Positions 49,612 through 58,234 of a stretch of 64,000 bases of DNA are shown in pieces (position 1 is the first letter of the stretch; each line of letters opens with the position of its first letter). The notes below the pieces were generated by a model that saw only the letters and a program-made list of their open reading frames with translations, made no database searches and had not been told where the DNA came from. The translations under genes and the position numbers were made by a program. The stretch is from positions 1 to 64,000 of the forward strand of contig NC_014377.1 of assembly GCF_000144645.1 (NCBI RefSeq). The letters are read 5' to 3'. The DNA comes from Thermosediminibacter oceani DSM 16646. Its GTDB lineage: Bacteria; Bacillota; Thermosediminibacteria; Thermosediminibacterales; Thermosediminibacteraceae.

Positions 49612-49899
49612 TTGACGAAACTGAGGTCTTTTCTCTTAGGCGTAGGGGCTGCGGCGCTGGCTTACGGGCTTTTAACACGCCGAAAGAGAGCGGTGGCGGA
49701 AATAGAAACGGACGCCGAGGGAGGCATAAGGGTTCGCCCCATTAAAAGGGTGGAACTCGTAACTCCCGGCTTGGGTCAGGCATACCGCGGGGTGAATCCC
49801 GAGGAGCAGGGGCTTGTGAGACTTTCAGACGAATTGAGCAACCTGAAAGATGCCATTACCAGGCTGCAAAGCGAAATAGAAGAACTCAAGAAAAAATAG
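49612..49899 (+). CDS. Small membrane protein with coiled-coil tail, function unknown
   Basis: A 95-residue protein with one N-terminal hydrophobic helix (about 5-20: RSFLLGVGAAALAYGLL), a basic patch after it (TRRKR), a middle of about 40 residues and a C-terminal coiled-coil (SDELSNLKDAITRLQSEIEELKKK, residues about 71-95, given in part). The topology suggests an anchor in the membrane with a cytosolic tail. TTG 49612 is 8 bases after CGGGAGG. It follows pth by 85 bases and a terminator ends the unit. Confidence 0.65.
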   Translation: MTKLRSFLLGVGAAALAYGLLTRRKRAVAEIETDAEGGIRVRPIKRVELVTPGLGQAYRGVNPEEQGLVRLSDELSNLKDAITRLQSEIEELKKK

Positions 49900-49925
49900 A
49901 GCTTACCGGGCTCTATTTTTTCTTT
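49895..49925 (+). terminator. Terminator after the small membrane-protein gene
   Basis: AATAGAGC (49895-49902) pairs with GCTCTATT (49910-49917) with a 7-base loop, followed by TTTTTCTTT. Confidence 0.85.
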
Positions 49926-50059
49926 AATTTTGTCACCGGATGCTCGGTCCAAGGCTTAATATCTTTTCCTTGAACGGCATGACGGAGGCCTGTATAATTA
50001 AATCAGAAAATAAAAAATTACTAAAAAAATATAGTCACTAATCTTATGGTGACAAAATT
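49926..50059. promoter_or_regulatory. Paired operator-like arms around the mtlA promoter
   Basis: AATTTTGTCACC (49926-49937) and its exact complement GGTGACAAAATT (50048-50059) flank the mtlA promoter. A local GTCAC...GTGAC palindrome (50034-50053) overlaps the right copy. The layout suggests MtlR or another mtl regulator; no experimental site is known to me for this organism. Confidence 0.5.
49970..49998 (+). promoter_or_regulatory. Probable sigma-A promoter of the mtl operon
   Basis: TTGAAC (49970-49975), 17-base spacer, TATAAT (49993-49998). An 80-base leader precedes mtlA. Confidence 0.65.
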
Positions 50060-50082
50060 TAAAATTTGGGGGAGGTCAGATT

Positions 50083-51447
50083 ATGAGGGCTAAAATTCAG
50101 GCCTTCGGTAGGTTTTTAAGCGGTATGGTTATGCCCAACATAGGCGCCTTTATAGCCTGGGGTTTGATTACCGCTTTCTTCATCCCTACCGGGTGGACAC
50201 CCAACGAACACCTGGGCAAGCTCGTCAACCCCATGATAGTATACCTCCTGCCGTTGCTCATAGGTTACACCGGCGGCAGGATGGTTCACGGAGTAAGGGG
50301 CGGCGTGGTAGGAGCTATAGCTACCATGGGCGTAATTGTGGGCGCCGATATACCCATGTTCATGGGCGCCATGATAATGGGTCCTCTGGGCGGTTACGCC
50401 ATAAAGAAGTTCGACGAAGCCGTTCAGGATAAGATCCCGCCCGGTTTCGAAATGCTCGTAAACAACTTTTCAGCCGGAATCATAGGTATGATAGTAACCC
50501 TGCTGGCGTACTTGGCCGTAGGACCGGTAGTTCAGGGGCTCAACAAAGTCCTGGCCGCCGGAGTGCAGGCCATAGTCAACGCGGGCCTTTTGCCCCTGGC
50601 GTCGATATTCATCGAGCCGGGCAAGATACTGTTCCTTAACAACGCCATAAACCACGGCATCCTGGCGCCGCTGGGTGTGGCCCAGGTTGCGGAACAGGGA
50701 AAATCTATTTTCTTCCTTCTGGAGACGAACCCCGGACCGGGCCTCGGCGTGCTTTTAGCCTACTGGCTGGTGGGAAGAGGCACGGCGAAGCAGTCGGCAC
50801 CGGGCGCAATAATAATCCATTTCTTCGGAGGAATTCACGAGATCTACTTCCCGTATGTGCTCATGAATCCGATACTGATCGTTGCGGTTATCCTGGGCGG
50901 CTTTACCGGCGTATTCACCTTTACGGTTCTCGGGGCGGGCCTTGTGGCAACCCCGTCGCCGGGCAGCATCTTTGCTGAAATGGCTATGGCGCCGAAGGGC
51001 GGCCTCTTGCCGGTGCTGGCCGGTATTACGTTGTCCGCCGTTGTATCCTTCCTGGTGTCTTCGGTGCTGCTGAGGCGGTTTGCCCAGGAAGAGGAAGATT
51101 TCCAGGCAGCACAGCAGTTGGTGAACGAGCTTAAAGGCGGTCAGGCTGCCGGTGCTTTAAAAAATCGGCCGGCGGTCAGGAAGATAGTTTTTGCCTGCGA
51201 CGGCGGCATGGGATCTTCAGCTATGGGAGCTTCGGTTTTGAGGAGAAAGATCCGGGAGGCGGGTCTTGACGTAGAGGTGGTGCACGCGGCAATCAACGAA
51301 ATTCCCGGTGACGCCGATATAGTCATCTCCCACCGGGAACTCACCGCGAGGGCAAAGGCTGAAGCGCCTAACGCGGAGCATATATCCATCGAAGCCTTTG
51401 TGAACAACCCGGTATACGACGAGATAGTGGAAAGGTTGAAAAAATAA
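50083..51447 (+). CDS. mtlA: Mannitol PTS permease, EIICB component
   Basis: Imports and phosphorylates D-mannitol. The 454-residue protein has eight or so membrane helices with the mannitol-type motif NNFSAGIIGM and HEIYFPYVLM (residues 1-340), and a C-terminal EIIB domain with phospho-Cys372 in ACDGGMGSSAMGA. EIIA is not fused here but encoded by mtlF in the same operon. The ATG follows GGGGGAGG. A terminator-like hairpin separates it from mtlR. Confidence 0.95.
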   Translation: MRAKIQAFGRFLSGMVMPNIGAFIAWGLITAFFIPTGWTPNEHLGKLVNPMIVYLLPLLIGYTGGRMVHGVRGGVVGAIATMGVIVGADIPMFMGAMIMGPLGGYAIKKFDEAVQDKIPPGFEMLVNNFSAGIIGMIVTLLAYLAVGPVVQGLNKVLAAGVQAIVNAGLLPLASIFIEPGKILFLNNAINHGILAPLGVAQVAEQGKSIFFLLETNPGPGLGVLLAYWLVGRGTAKQSAPGAIIIHFFGGIHEIYFPYVLMNPILIVAVILGGFTGVFTFTVLGAGLVATPSPGSIFAEMAMAPKGGLLPVLAGITLSAVVSFLVSSVLLRRFAQEEEDFQAAQQLVNELKGGQAAGALKNRPAVRKIVFACDGGMGSSAMGASVLRRKIREAGLDVEVVHAAINEIPGDADIVISHRELTARAKAEAPNAEHISIEAFVNNPVYDEIVERLKK

Positions 51448-51467
51448 CGTAAAAAGGAAATAATAAG

Positions 51468-51500
51468 GAGTAACGGCAGCAGCTGTTACTCTCATTTTTT
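51468..51500 (+). terminator. Terminator or attenuator between mtlA and mtlR
   Basis: GAGTAACGGC (51468-51477) pairs with GCTGTTACTC (51482-51491) over an AGCA loop, with one G-U pair, then TCATTTTTT. It probably lowers expression of mtlR relative to mtlA. Confidence 0.8.
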
Positions 51501-51516
51501 AAAGATGGTGATACCG

Positions 51517-53574
51517 GTGGACTTAAAAAGACGCGAAAGGGAAATCCTGAAGATACTGCTTGAAGGACCGACCACGACCGAAAGGATTGCCTCCCTTTTA
51601 GGAGTCAGCAGGCGAACGGTCCTAAGAGGCCTGCCGGAGCTTTCGGAGAAGCTGAAGTCCCTTGGTATTAACCTGGTGAAAAAAGCGGGGACCGGAGTCA
51701 GCCTCGAGGGTCGCAAAGATTCCATGGAAAAATTGGAATGTTTGATAGAGCGGCCTTCAAAGCGGGTCGAGATGACCCCCGATGAAAGGCAGCAGCTTAT
51801 TATACTTTCCCTGCTGGAGCAGAAGGGCCCCAGGAAGCTGTACACCTTCGCCAGGGAATTCAATGTGACCGATGCCACGATTAGCAACGATTTGGACAAA
51901 ATAGAAGAAATCCTTTCGCGGTACGGTATAAAGCTCCTGCGAAGGCCGGGGCTGGGAGTGTGGATTGAGGGACACGAAAAGAACATCAGAGCCCTGGTAA
52001 CGGAGCTTTTTTACGAGAACTTTGACGAGGCCCAGCTGGTCAGGCTTATAAAGGACAACCTCCGGTGCGAAATAATATCCGGCCGGGGCGTTAGGGCCCA
52101 GGTGAAAGATAGACTTCTCGGGCTCATTGACCGGAACCTGGTAGAGGAGATAGAACATGCCTTAAAAGAGGTGGTCGAAGAAAGCGGTTTGCACCTGGCG
52201 GACAGCGCCTACGCCGGCCTGCTGGTTCACATAGCCCTTGCCCTGGAGAGGTTAAAAAGCGGCGAAATCATAACGATGGATGAACCCTTCCTGGCAAACT
52301 TCAAAAATACTAAAGAATTCGACCTGGCCCGCCGGCTCGGTTCCAAATTGGAGGCTGCCTTCGGGATAAGTATCCCGGAAGGGGAACTGGGCTACATCAC
52401 CATGCACCTTTTGGGGGCTAAGCTCCGGATGGGTGATAATTTGGACGAATTGTTCCTGCTGGATCACCGCGATGCAGCCCAAGCGGCAAGGGAAATTTTG
52501 AAAGAAGCGGGCCGGGAGCTGAAGAAGGACCTCCTGGAAGACGGTAGGGTCCTGGAAGACCTGGCGCTGCACCTGAAGCCAGCCCTGGTAAGGTTGAAAC
52601 TGGGGATGGAAATCAGAAACCCGCTCCTTTCGCAGATAAAAGAAAGCTATCCGCGGCTCATGCAAGTGGCGGGACGGGCCGCCCGGCTGCTGGAGAAAAG
52701 GTTCGGCGTTACGGTGCCCGAATCGGAGATAGGTTACATCGCCATGCACATTGGAGCCGCTCTGGAGCACGGAGGGGGCGCCGAAAGGGCCGGTGTGGTG
52801 CTGGTCTGCCCCAGCGGCATAGGCAGCGCTAGAATGCTGGCCAGCCGCATAAAAAAGGAACTGCCCGAACTGGAAGTGCTGGAAGTAGTGTCGGCTCTGG
52901 ACTTGGAAAAGGCCCTTGAAAAACACCCGGATGCCGAAGCGGTGATTTCCACGGTGCCCATGGAAGTTTCCAAAGCTCCGGTGCTGCTGGTGTCACCGCT
53001 TCTAAACGACGATGATGTGGAAAAAATCCGGGCTTACTTCAGGGCAAGGAGGCTGAAGGAGCGGGAAAGCTCCGGGGTGGTTACCGGCCGGGGAAGGCCG
53101 GAAGAAAGGCGGGAACTGGTATTTGAGATCCTGGAGGAATTCGTGATAGAGGAAGTCGATGCCGACAATTTGGAAGAACTGCTCGACGTCCTCGTGGAAA
53201 AAATTCGGAAAAAGCCGGGCATAACTTCTGCAGGCCGGATAAAACAGGACCTTTATTCCAGGGAGATAAAAGCCGGGACTGCGGTCCCCGGCCTGGGGCT
53301 TTCGGTGCTCCACGCTAGGACCGGCGGGGTGGAAAAACCCTTTTTGGGGCTTTTTCGCCTGAAAAAATCCCTCAAAATGAAAAACATGGATGGGGATACC
53401 GAAGAAGTGAAGGCGTGCCTGGTAATGCTCCTTTCCCCGAGACCATCTCCCGGAGAAATAGAAGTCATGGGGCGCATAAGCGCGGGGCTGGTGGAAGACC
53501 CGACCCTGGCGGGCGTTCTAAAAAGTGGTTCCGGCGAAGATGTAATAAAGGCACTGCTTCGGATTTTAAAGTAA
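51517..53574 (+). CDS. mtlR: Mannitol operon activator MtlR
   Basis: A PTS-controlled transcription activator of about 685 residues. It has two N-terminal HTH segments (about 1-120), two PRD domains with the phosphorylatable histidines in LLVHIALALE, GYITMHLLGA, LHLKPALVRLKLG and GYIAMHIGAA, an EIIB-like domain with CPSGIGSARM, and a C-terminal EIIA-like domain with LSVLHAR. It is expected to activate mtl genes when mannitol is being taken up. GTG 51517 is chosen; an ATG at 51505 is possible, and neither has a strong ribosome-binding site. Confidence 0.93.
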   Translation: MDLKRREREILKILLEGPTTTERIASLLGVSRRTVLRGLPELSEKLKSLGINLVKKAGTGVSLEGRKDSMEKLECLIERPSKRVEMTPDERQQLIILSLLEQKGPRKLYTFAREFNVTDATISNDLDKIEEILSRYGIKLLRRPGLGVWIEGHEKNIRALVTELFYENFDEAQLVRLIKDNLRCEIISGRGVRAQVKDRLLGLIDRNLVEEIEHALKEVVEESGLHLADSAYAGLLVHIALALERLKSGEIITMDEPFLANFKNTKEFDLARRLGSKLEAAFGISIPEGELGYITMHLLGAKLRMGDNLDELFLLDHRDAAQAAREILKEAGRELKKDLLEDGRVLEDLALHLKPALVRLKLGMEIRNPLLSQIKESYPRLMQVAGRAARLLEKRFGVTVPESEIGYIAMHIGAALEHGGGAERAGVVLVCPSGIGSARMLASRIKKELPELEVLEVVSALDLEKALEKHPDAEAVISTVPMEVSKAPVLLVSPLLNDDDVEKIRAYFRARRLKERESSGVVTGRGRPEERRELVFEILEEFVIEEVDADNLEELLDVLVEKIRKKPGITSAGRIKQDLYSREIKAGTAVPGLGLSVLHARTGGVEKPFLGLFRLKKSLKMKNMDGDTEEVKACLVMLLSPRPSPGEIEVMGRISAGLVEDPTLAGVLKSGSGEDVIKALLRILK

Positions 53575-53589
53575 ACGGGAGGTTTTAAA

Positions 53590-54072
53590 GTGGCATTCAA
53601 CTGGTTTAAAAAAAGAAAAGAAAACGAAAAAAAGGAAGAGTTACTGACGGAGGGCTCTATAGTGATAGGTGCCAGGGCCCGGGATAAATACGAGGCCATA
53701 GAAATAGTCGGCGGCCTCCTGGTCAAGGAGGGGCGGGTGGAACCGGCTTATATAGACGCCATGAAGCAGCGGGAGGATATGCTGACGACCTATATAGGCA
53801 ACGGTATCGCTATTCCTCACGGAGTCGGTGACGCCAAAGAAAAGATTAAAAAAAGCGGGCTCGCAGTAGCCCAGTTCCCCGAAGGGGTCGACTTCGGAGA
53901 AGGCGATAAGGCGTATATCGTCATAGGTATCGCAGCAAAGGGAGAAGAACACCTGGATATACTGGCGAACATAGCCTCGGCCTGCGAAGACGAAAAGAGG
54001 GTTAAAAAACTCGTGGAAAGTAAGGACCCGCGGGAAATTCTCCGGCTGCTGACGGAGGGGTTTGCAAGATGA
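53590..54072 (+). CDS. mtlF: Mannitol-specific PTS EIIA component
   Basis: Passes phosphate from HPr to the MtlA EIIB domain. The 160-residue protein has a basic N-terminal extension (FNWFKKRKENEKK, residues 3-15) before the EIIA fold, with active His77 in GIAIPHGVGD. The GTG start follows CGGGAGG. It lies between mtlR and mtlD and overlaps mtlD by 4 bases (ATGA). Confidence 0.94.
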   Translation: MAFNWFKKRKENEKKEELLTEGSIVIGARARDKYEAIEIVGGLLVKEGRVEPAYIDAMKQREDMLTTYIGNGIAIPHGVGDAKEKIKKSGLAVAQFPEGVDFGEGDKAYIVIGIAAKGEEHLDILANIASACEDEKRVKKLVESKDPREILRLLTEGFAR

Positions 54073-55202
54073 AAAAAGCAGTCCATTTCGGTGCGGGCAA
54101 CATAGGCCGGGGCTTTATAGGGTTTTTGCTTTCCCGGGCCGGATACCGCGTGGTGTTCGTTGATATTAACGCCGAACTCATTGAAACGCTCAATGAAAAG
54201 GGATTTTACCGGGTGATGGAAAAGGGCGAGGATGAAAAGGTTTATAGGGTAGAAGGAGTAACCGGAATCCTTTCGACGGAGGAACAAAAGGTGGCCGAGG
54301 CGGTGGCCCATGCACATATAGTAACCACCGCCGTCGGGCCAGGCGTCCTGGGTTCCATTGCCCCCCTCATAGCCGCCGGTATTTCCCGGAGGCTTCAGCA
54401 TTCTCCCGAGCCGCTCAACGTGATTGCCTGCGAAAATATGGTGGGAGCATCCACGTTCCTGAAGGAAAAGGTCATGGAACATCTTTCCCCCAGCGAGAGG
54501 GAAAAGTTAGAGAAGACGGTGGGTTTTCCCGACGCCGCCGTGGACAGGATCGTGCCACCGCAGAGCGGGACAGACCCCCTCGGCGTAGCTGTGGAGCCCT
54601 ATTTCGAATGGGTTGTGGATATCGGAGGGTTTAAGGGCGCGGTACCAGAAATTCCGGGCATGAAGGCGGTGGAAAATCTCCAGGCCTATGTGGAGAGAAA
54701 AATCTACACCCTGAATACCGGCCACGCCGTTGCAGCTTACCTGGGCTACGAAAAAGGCTGCACCACAATCCGCGAGGCTCTCCAGAATCCCCAGATACTG
54801 GAAGCGGTTAAAGGGGCCATGGCCGAGTCGGGCGTTTACCTCAGGGCGTGTTTCGGTTTTAGCGAAGAAGAACACGAAGTGTATATAGAAAAGACGCTGC
54901 AGCGCTTTTTAAATCCGGCGCTGGAAGACCCGGTGGTGCGAGTGGGGCGAAATCCGGTGAGAAAGCTGGGGCCGAAGGACCGGCTGGTCTACCCGTCGGT
55001 CAGGGCTCTGGAGCTCGGCGTAAAACCGGTGAACCTGGCGCGGGGAATAGCTGCAGCCCTGAAATTCGATTATGAGGAAGACCAAGAAGCCCGCAAGCTG
55101 CAGCAAATGTTAAGGGAGCAGGGGATAGATGTGGTTTTAAATAAAGTATGCGGTATCCCGGATGAAAGTCCGCTGAGAGATATTATAAAAGCGACTTTAT
55201 AA
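54069..55202 (+). CDS. mtlD: Mannitol-1-phosphate 5-dehydrogenase
   Basis: Oxidises mannitol-1-phosphate to fructose-6-phosphate with NAD. The 377-residue protein has the N-terminal Rossmann loop FGAGNIGRGFIG, the ACENMVGAS segment, and the catalytic-domain lysine region of the family. Length is normal. It ends the operon, with a strong terminator 14 bases downstream. Confidence 0.95.
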   Translation: MKKAVHFGAGNIGRGFIGFLLSRAGYRVVFVDINAELIETLNEKGFYRVMEKGEDEKVYRVEGVTGILSTEEQKVAEAVAHAHIVTTAVGPGVLGSIAPLIAAGISRRLQHSPEPLNVIACENMVGASTFLKEKVMEHLSPSEREKLEKTVGFPDAAVDRIVPPQSGTDPLGVAVEPYFEWVVDIGGFKGAVPEIPGMKAVENLQAYVERKIYTLNTGHAVAAYLGYEKGCTTIREALQNPQILEAVKGAMAESGVYLRACFGFSEEEHEVYIEKTLQRFLNPALEDPVVRVGRNPVRKLGPKDRLVYPSVRALELGVKPVNLARGIAAALKFDYEEDQEARKLQQMLREQGIDVVLNKVCGIPDESPLRDIIKATL

Positions 55203-55215
55203 AGAACTAAATCAT

Positions 55216-55265
55216 AAAAAGAGAGCACACATATACTGCATGAGCAATAGGTGCTCTCTTTTTTT
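55216..55265 (+). terminator. Terminator after mtlD
   Basis: AAAAAGAGAGCAC (55216-55228) pairs perfectly with GTGCTCTCTTTTT (55251-55263) over a 22-base loop, and the T tract continues. Confidence 0.88.
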
Positions 55266-55443
55266 GTCTATCGAGCGAACCCATTAACGGAAATATTTGT
55301 AGATCCGATAAATTGTCGCTCCATCTTTGAATTATTACATTCTCAAAGTATAATAAATTAAAAAATTTCCCTACAGAGTTGTATACTTTTTTAAAGCTAA
55401 ACCGTTATATAAGTGAGTAACACAAAACATCCGGGAGGCGAAG

Positions 55444-55958
55444 ATGAGTAATGAAATATTAGAAAAACTGTTTGCAAGCAAAATGAAAATTATTTACAAA
55501 TACCTCGTTAAGATAGGTTGTAGTCACGATGATGCAGAAGATATCGTGCAGGATACCCTTTTGCAAGCCATTATTCACCTGGAGGTTCTTGACCCAGATA
55601 AAATCGTTTCATGGCTTTTTAAGTAGCCTTAAATCGTTATTATGACCTGTGCAGAAAAAATAAGAAGCTTCCGCTTTATTCGATGGAAACCGAGGGTATT
55701 TTAGAAAATATGCCGGCTGTAGATTGCCTTCCTGAAAATTATATTTTGGACGGTGAGAAGAAGAAACAGGTCTACCGGGTGCTGGAAGAATTAAATCCGA
55801 TATATAAAAACCTATTGGTTTTAAAGTATGAAGTAGGACTTTCCTATCGGGAAATAGCAGAGGTTCTGGACATTAATGAGCAAACAGTGAAAACCTACAT
55901 TTACAGGGCCAAACAAAAATTCAAGGATGCCTGGAGGGAGTTAAACCATGAACGATGA
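55444..55958 (+). pseudogene. ECF-type sigma-70 factor, broken by a frameshift
   Basis: The first frame (55444-55626) encodes the sigma region 2 part: LVKIGCSHDDAEDIVQDTLLQAI. It then stops at TAG 55624. Region 4 continues in another frame (to 55958): VALNRYYDLCRKNK, then LNPIYKNLLVLKYEVGLSYREIAEVL and INEQTVKTYIYRAKQKF. Both halves are well preserved and meet at CTTTTTAAGTAGCC (about 55614-55627), which fits loss of one base. A simple -1 slip would meet TAA, so programmed frameshifting is unlikely. The gene is AT-rich relative to its neighbours. A sequencing error cannot be excluded. Confidence 0.78.
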
Positions 55959-56932
55959 GAAAAAATTGGCGGATATATTTGATTTTAACAACAGTAAAAT
56001 CAAAAAGGTGTTACAGAAGGCTAAGGTACTTACTTTACTCAGGACGGTTGCTGTCAGTTTGTTTGTCTTTTTACTATTGAGTGCAGCAATTGTCATTATC
56101 AACGCGGTGATGTTAAACCGTATTGGCAATAATGAATTGACAAATGAACTTATTTTTGATTTGGTGGCAAGGCCGAATACATACATGAGTCAGTATCAGA
56201 ACAATGACGGTTTCCTTACAGGAGAGTTAGAATATGTTACTCACAGGATTGTCGGGCAACAGGCCGGTATATAATGGAACCTACACGATCAAATATGAAA
56301 TTATTCCGATTACCCCGGGCATTAGCGGTCATTCAGAGCGAGGTCAATTGATCCGGGTTGAAGCTGAAGACCAGTATAATTATTATAACAGAGTCGGTAA
56401 TAGAGAAATGAAATTTTATCATCCCTATATCGAATATAAAACCTATGAAAACGACCTTGCCCTGCTGGAGGAGATTGGAGAAGATAAATACCTAGAAATG
56501 GCCCTTTCCTTTGACCGGGATTACAGCCTCGAAGAAGTACAGGCAATGCTCCCTGCTGAAGTGAAACCTGTTTGGTACTGGGTGAATACTTATAATAATG
56601 AAGATTTGAACAGGAAAAAAAACGGTGAGACAATTTTTTTTGCCAATGAGGTCTACGGAATGAAAGGGGCTAATTCCGACGGAACAACGATAAAAGACCC
56701 CCGCAACTCTTTTATCAGTGCCATTAATTCCGGTCTAAAACGAAAAAGCCGTTATCAGCTGCAATTCCGGAGGCTCCACGAAAGGTTGAGCAATGATAAA
56801 GGAGAAATTACAAAAGATAATATTAGAGTTATAGGGGTGGTGGTTACGGGGGATACTGCTTCGATGAAACTATTAAGGGGCAAAAGTTATATTAAAGCAT
56901 CATCTTTGGGAATAGTAGTAGACAAATTTTAG
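55948..56932 (+). pseudogene. Anti-sigma factor with Sigma_reg_N and Sigma_reg_C domains, broken by a frameshift
   Basis: The first frame (55948-56274) has a cytosolic N-terminus, one membrane helix (about 32-52) and the start of the outside domain. The reading continues in the next frame (from about 56257) with NRPVYNGTYTIKYEI and later ALSFDRDYSLEEVQAMLP. The junction is at GGG (56254-56256): removing one G gives IVGNRPVYNG. The region resembles anti-sigma proteins of ECF factors such as B. subtilis YhdL. It overlaps the sigma gene by 11 bases. Two close frameshifts suggest decay. Confidence 0.75.
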
Positions 56933-56969
56933 GTTTTCACAAAATATTAATAGAAAAAACTCGTACTTA

Positions 56970-56998
56970 TTGACAGCGAAAAAATATTTAAATATAAT
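56970..56998 (+). promoter_or_regulatory. Consensus sigma-A promoter of the HesB-like gene
   Basis: TTGACA (56970-56975), 17-base spacer, TATAAT (56993-56998): an exact consensus match. The transcript would start near 57005 with GGAGGTG before the ATG. Confidence 0.85.
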
Positions 56999-57024
56999 AA
57001 AATCAAACGGTGGAGGTGAATGTT

Positions 57025-57309
57025 ATGATCAAAATAGAAATAGATGAGAAGGCAAAGGATTTTATTCGGGAGAAAAACAGTGACGCCATAACCGTCAAGC
57101 TTGAGCGCTTCGGCGGCGGATGAGCGGGGTGCCGGTACCTGCCTGCCGTGTATGTAGGCGCTCCGTCGGATGAAAACGAATATCAGGTTCAGGAAGTCGA
57201 TGGGATAAAGGTATATATAAGCCCCTTTGTCGATGCGCAAAAGGGCCTCAGGATTTACCTTTCCGGTTTTGGGATGTTCAAAAACCTGGCGGTGGCCACA
57301 CCGTATTAA
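57025..57309 (+). CDS. HesB-like selenoprotein candidate with in-frame TGA (Sec33)
   Basis: Reading through TGA at 57121-57123 gives a 94-residue protein: MIKIEIDEKAKDFIREKNS at the start, then LERFGGG-U-AGCRYLPAV and KVYISPFVDAQKGLRI. It matches the HesB/IscA-like fold, in which a conserved Cys stands at this place; a HesB-related selenoprotein family with Sec here is known. The frame is intact on both sides with no other stops, behind GGAGGTG and a consensus promoter. A hairpin, GCCTGC/GTAGGC (57141-57159), lies 17 bases after TGA as expected for a bacterial SECIS. Function is unknown. A nonsense mutation is the main alternative. SelB/SelC genes are not in the window. Confidence 0.8.
57141..57159 (+). 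other. Putative bacterial SECIS hairpin
   Basis: GCCTGC (57141-57146) pairs with GTAGGC (57154-57159), one G-U pair, with a 7-base loop CGTGTAT. It starts 17 bases after the TGA. An outer AGCG/CGCT pairing (57123-57126 with 57159-57162) could extend it. Confidence 0.4.
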
Positions 57310-58079
57310 TCCGCACTCCGGTGTTCCTTGTAAAGCTGTATGAATTTCATTATAAATTCGAACTCCTCCGGGGTGCAGTCGGCCACCATCTCCAGGAAGG
57401 ATCTCACTTTGGGGTCCACCAAAAGCCGCTTAAGTTCCGGGTTCATGGGTCTTAAAAGCGATGCTATTTCATCGTCATCGGTGACGAAATAGCAGGGCGA
57501 AAGCGAAAGGGCGTGGGCTATCTTTTCCAGAGTTTTTAGGGAGGGTTCGACCCTTCCGCTTTCGATCTGGCCGATGAGGCCGGTGGAAACTCCGGCCTTC
57601 TTTGCCAGCTCTACCTGGGTGAGGCCTCGCTCCTGGCGGATCTTCTTTATCTTATAGCCTACGTGGGAAGTCGCCACCATGAGGTCCTGAGCGGTCATGC
57701 ACAGGGCCTCAGCTAAGGCTTTGAGGGTTGAGAGCGACGGCAGGGCGTTTCCCTTTTCGATCTGGCAAAGATACGTCGCCGAGATGCCCGCCTTCTCGGC
57801 CAGTTCCGAGAGCGAAATGCCCTTTTCCTGGCGAAGGAGGGCTATCTTTTCCCCTATCGATCTGCTATTGCGGTTCTCGGTGGGTTCCGCCCCGAAGAGA
57901 GCGTTTTTCGATATATTAAGGGCATTGGCCATTTTTTCGATGGTCTCCAGGGAAGGCTGTTTTATGCCCCTTTCTATTTCGCTCAAATAGGAGACCGACA
58001 GATCCGCCCGCCGGGCCAGTTCCTGGAGGGACATATTCCTTTTTCGCCGGATGTTCCGAATAAGTTTCCCGTCGATCAT
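57306..58079 (-). CDS. Triple-HTH XRE-family regulator
   Basis: A 257-residue protein made of three Xre/Cro helix-turn-helix domains in tandem: about 6-62, 75-131 and 142-196. Each has the pattern of LSxxELAxxAGxSxxYLxxIExG. A helical C-terminal tail (205-257) has no recognised domain. The three repeats suggest internal triplication and a long or looped operator. It converges on the HesB-like gene with stop codons overlapping by 4 bases, and is divergent from trxA. The ATG follows AAGGGG. A palindrome in the divergent gap may be its operator. Confidence 0.88.
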   Translation of the reverse strand: MIDGKLIRNIRRKRNMSLQELARRADLSVSYLSEIERGIKQPSLETIEKMANALNISKNALFGAEPTENRNSRSIGEKIALLRQEKGISLSELAEKAGISATYLCQIEKGNALPSLSTLKALAEALCMTAQDLMVATSHVGYKIKKIRQERGLTQVELAKKAGVSTGLIGQIESGRVEPSLKTLEKIAHALSLSPCYFVTDDDEIASLLRPMNPELKRLLVDPKVRSFLEMVADCTPEEFEFIMKFIQLYKEHRSAD

Positions 58080-58113
58080 ACAATTTCCCCTTATTATGCT
58101 TTTATTAAAAATG

Positions 58114-58130
58114 CTATAATTACATTATAG
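58114..58130. promoter_or_regulatory. 7-3-7 palindrome upstream of the XRE gene
   Basis: CTATAAT-TAC-ATTATAG is a perfect inverted repeat with a 3-base centre. It gives a TATAAT -10 element on both strands and lies 35 bases before the XRE ATG, a good place for autoregulation. Confidence 0.5.
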
Positions 58131-58234
58131 TATATCCACATCACGCGGTCAAAATAAACTAAATGTGTATCGCATAAGGCGGATATAATAAAAAAGAGCC
58201 TGTCTTTATGAAATTTAAAAAGGAGGATTTACCG

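Noticed and set aside
55612-55627. Programmed frameshift in the ECF sigma gene
   Set aside because: A -1 slip at CTTTTTA leads at once to TAA, and +1 gives the wrong frame, so base loss or a sequencing error is more likely.
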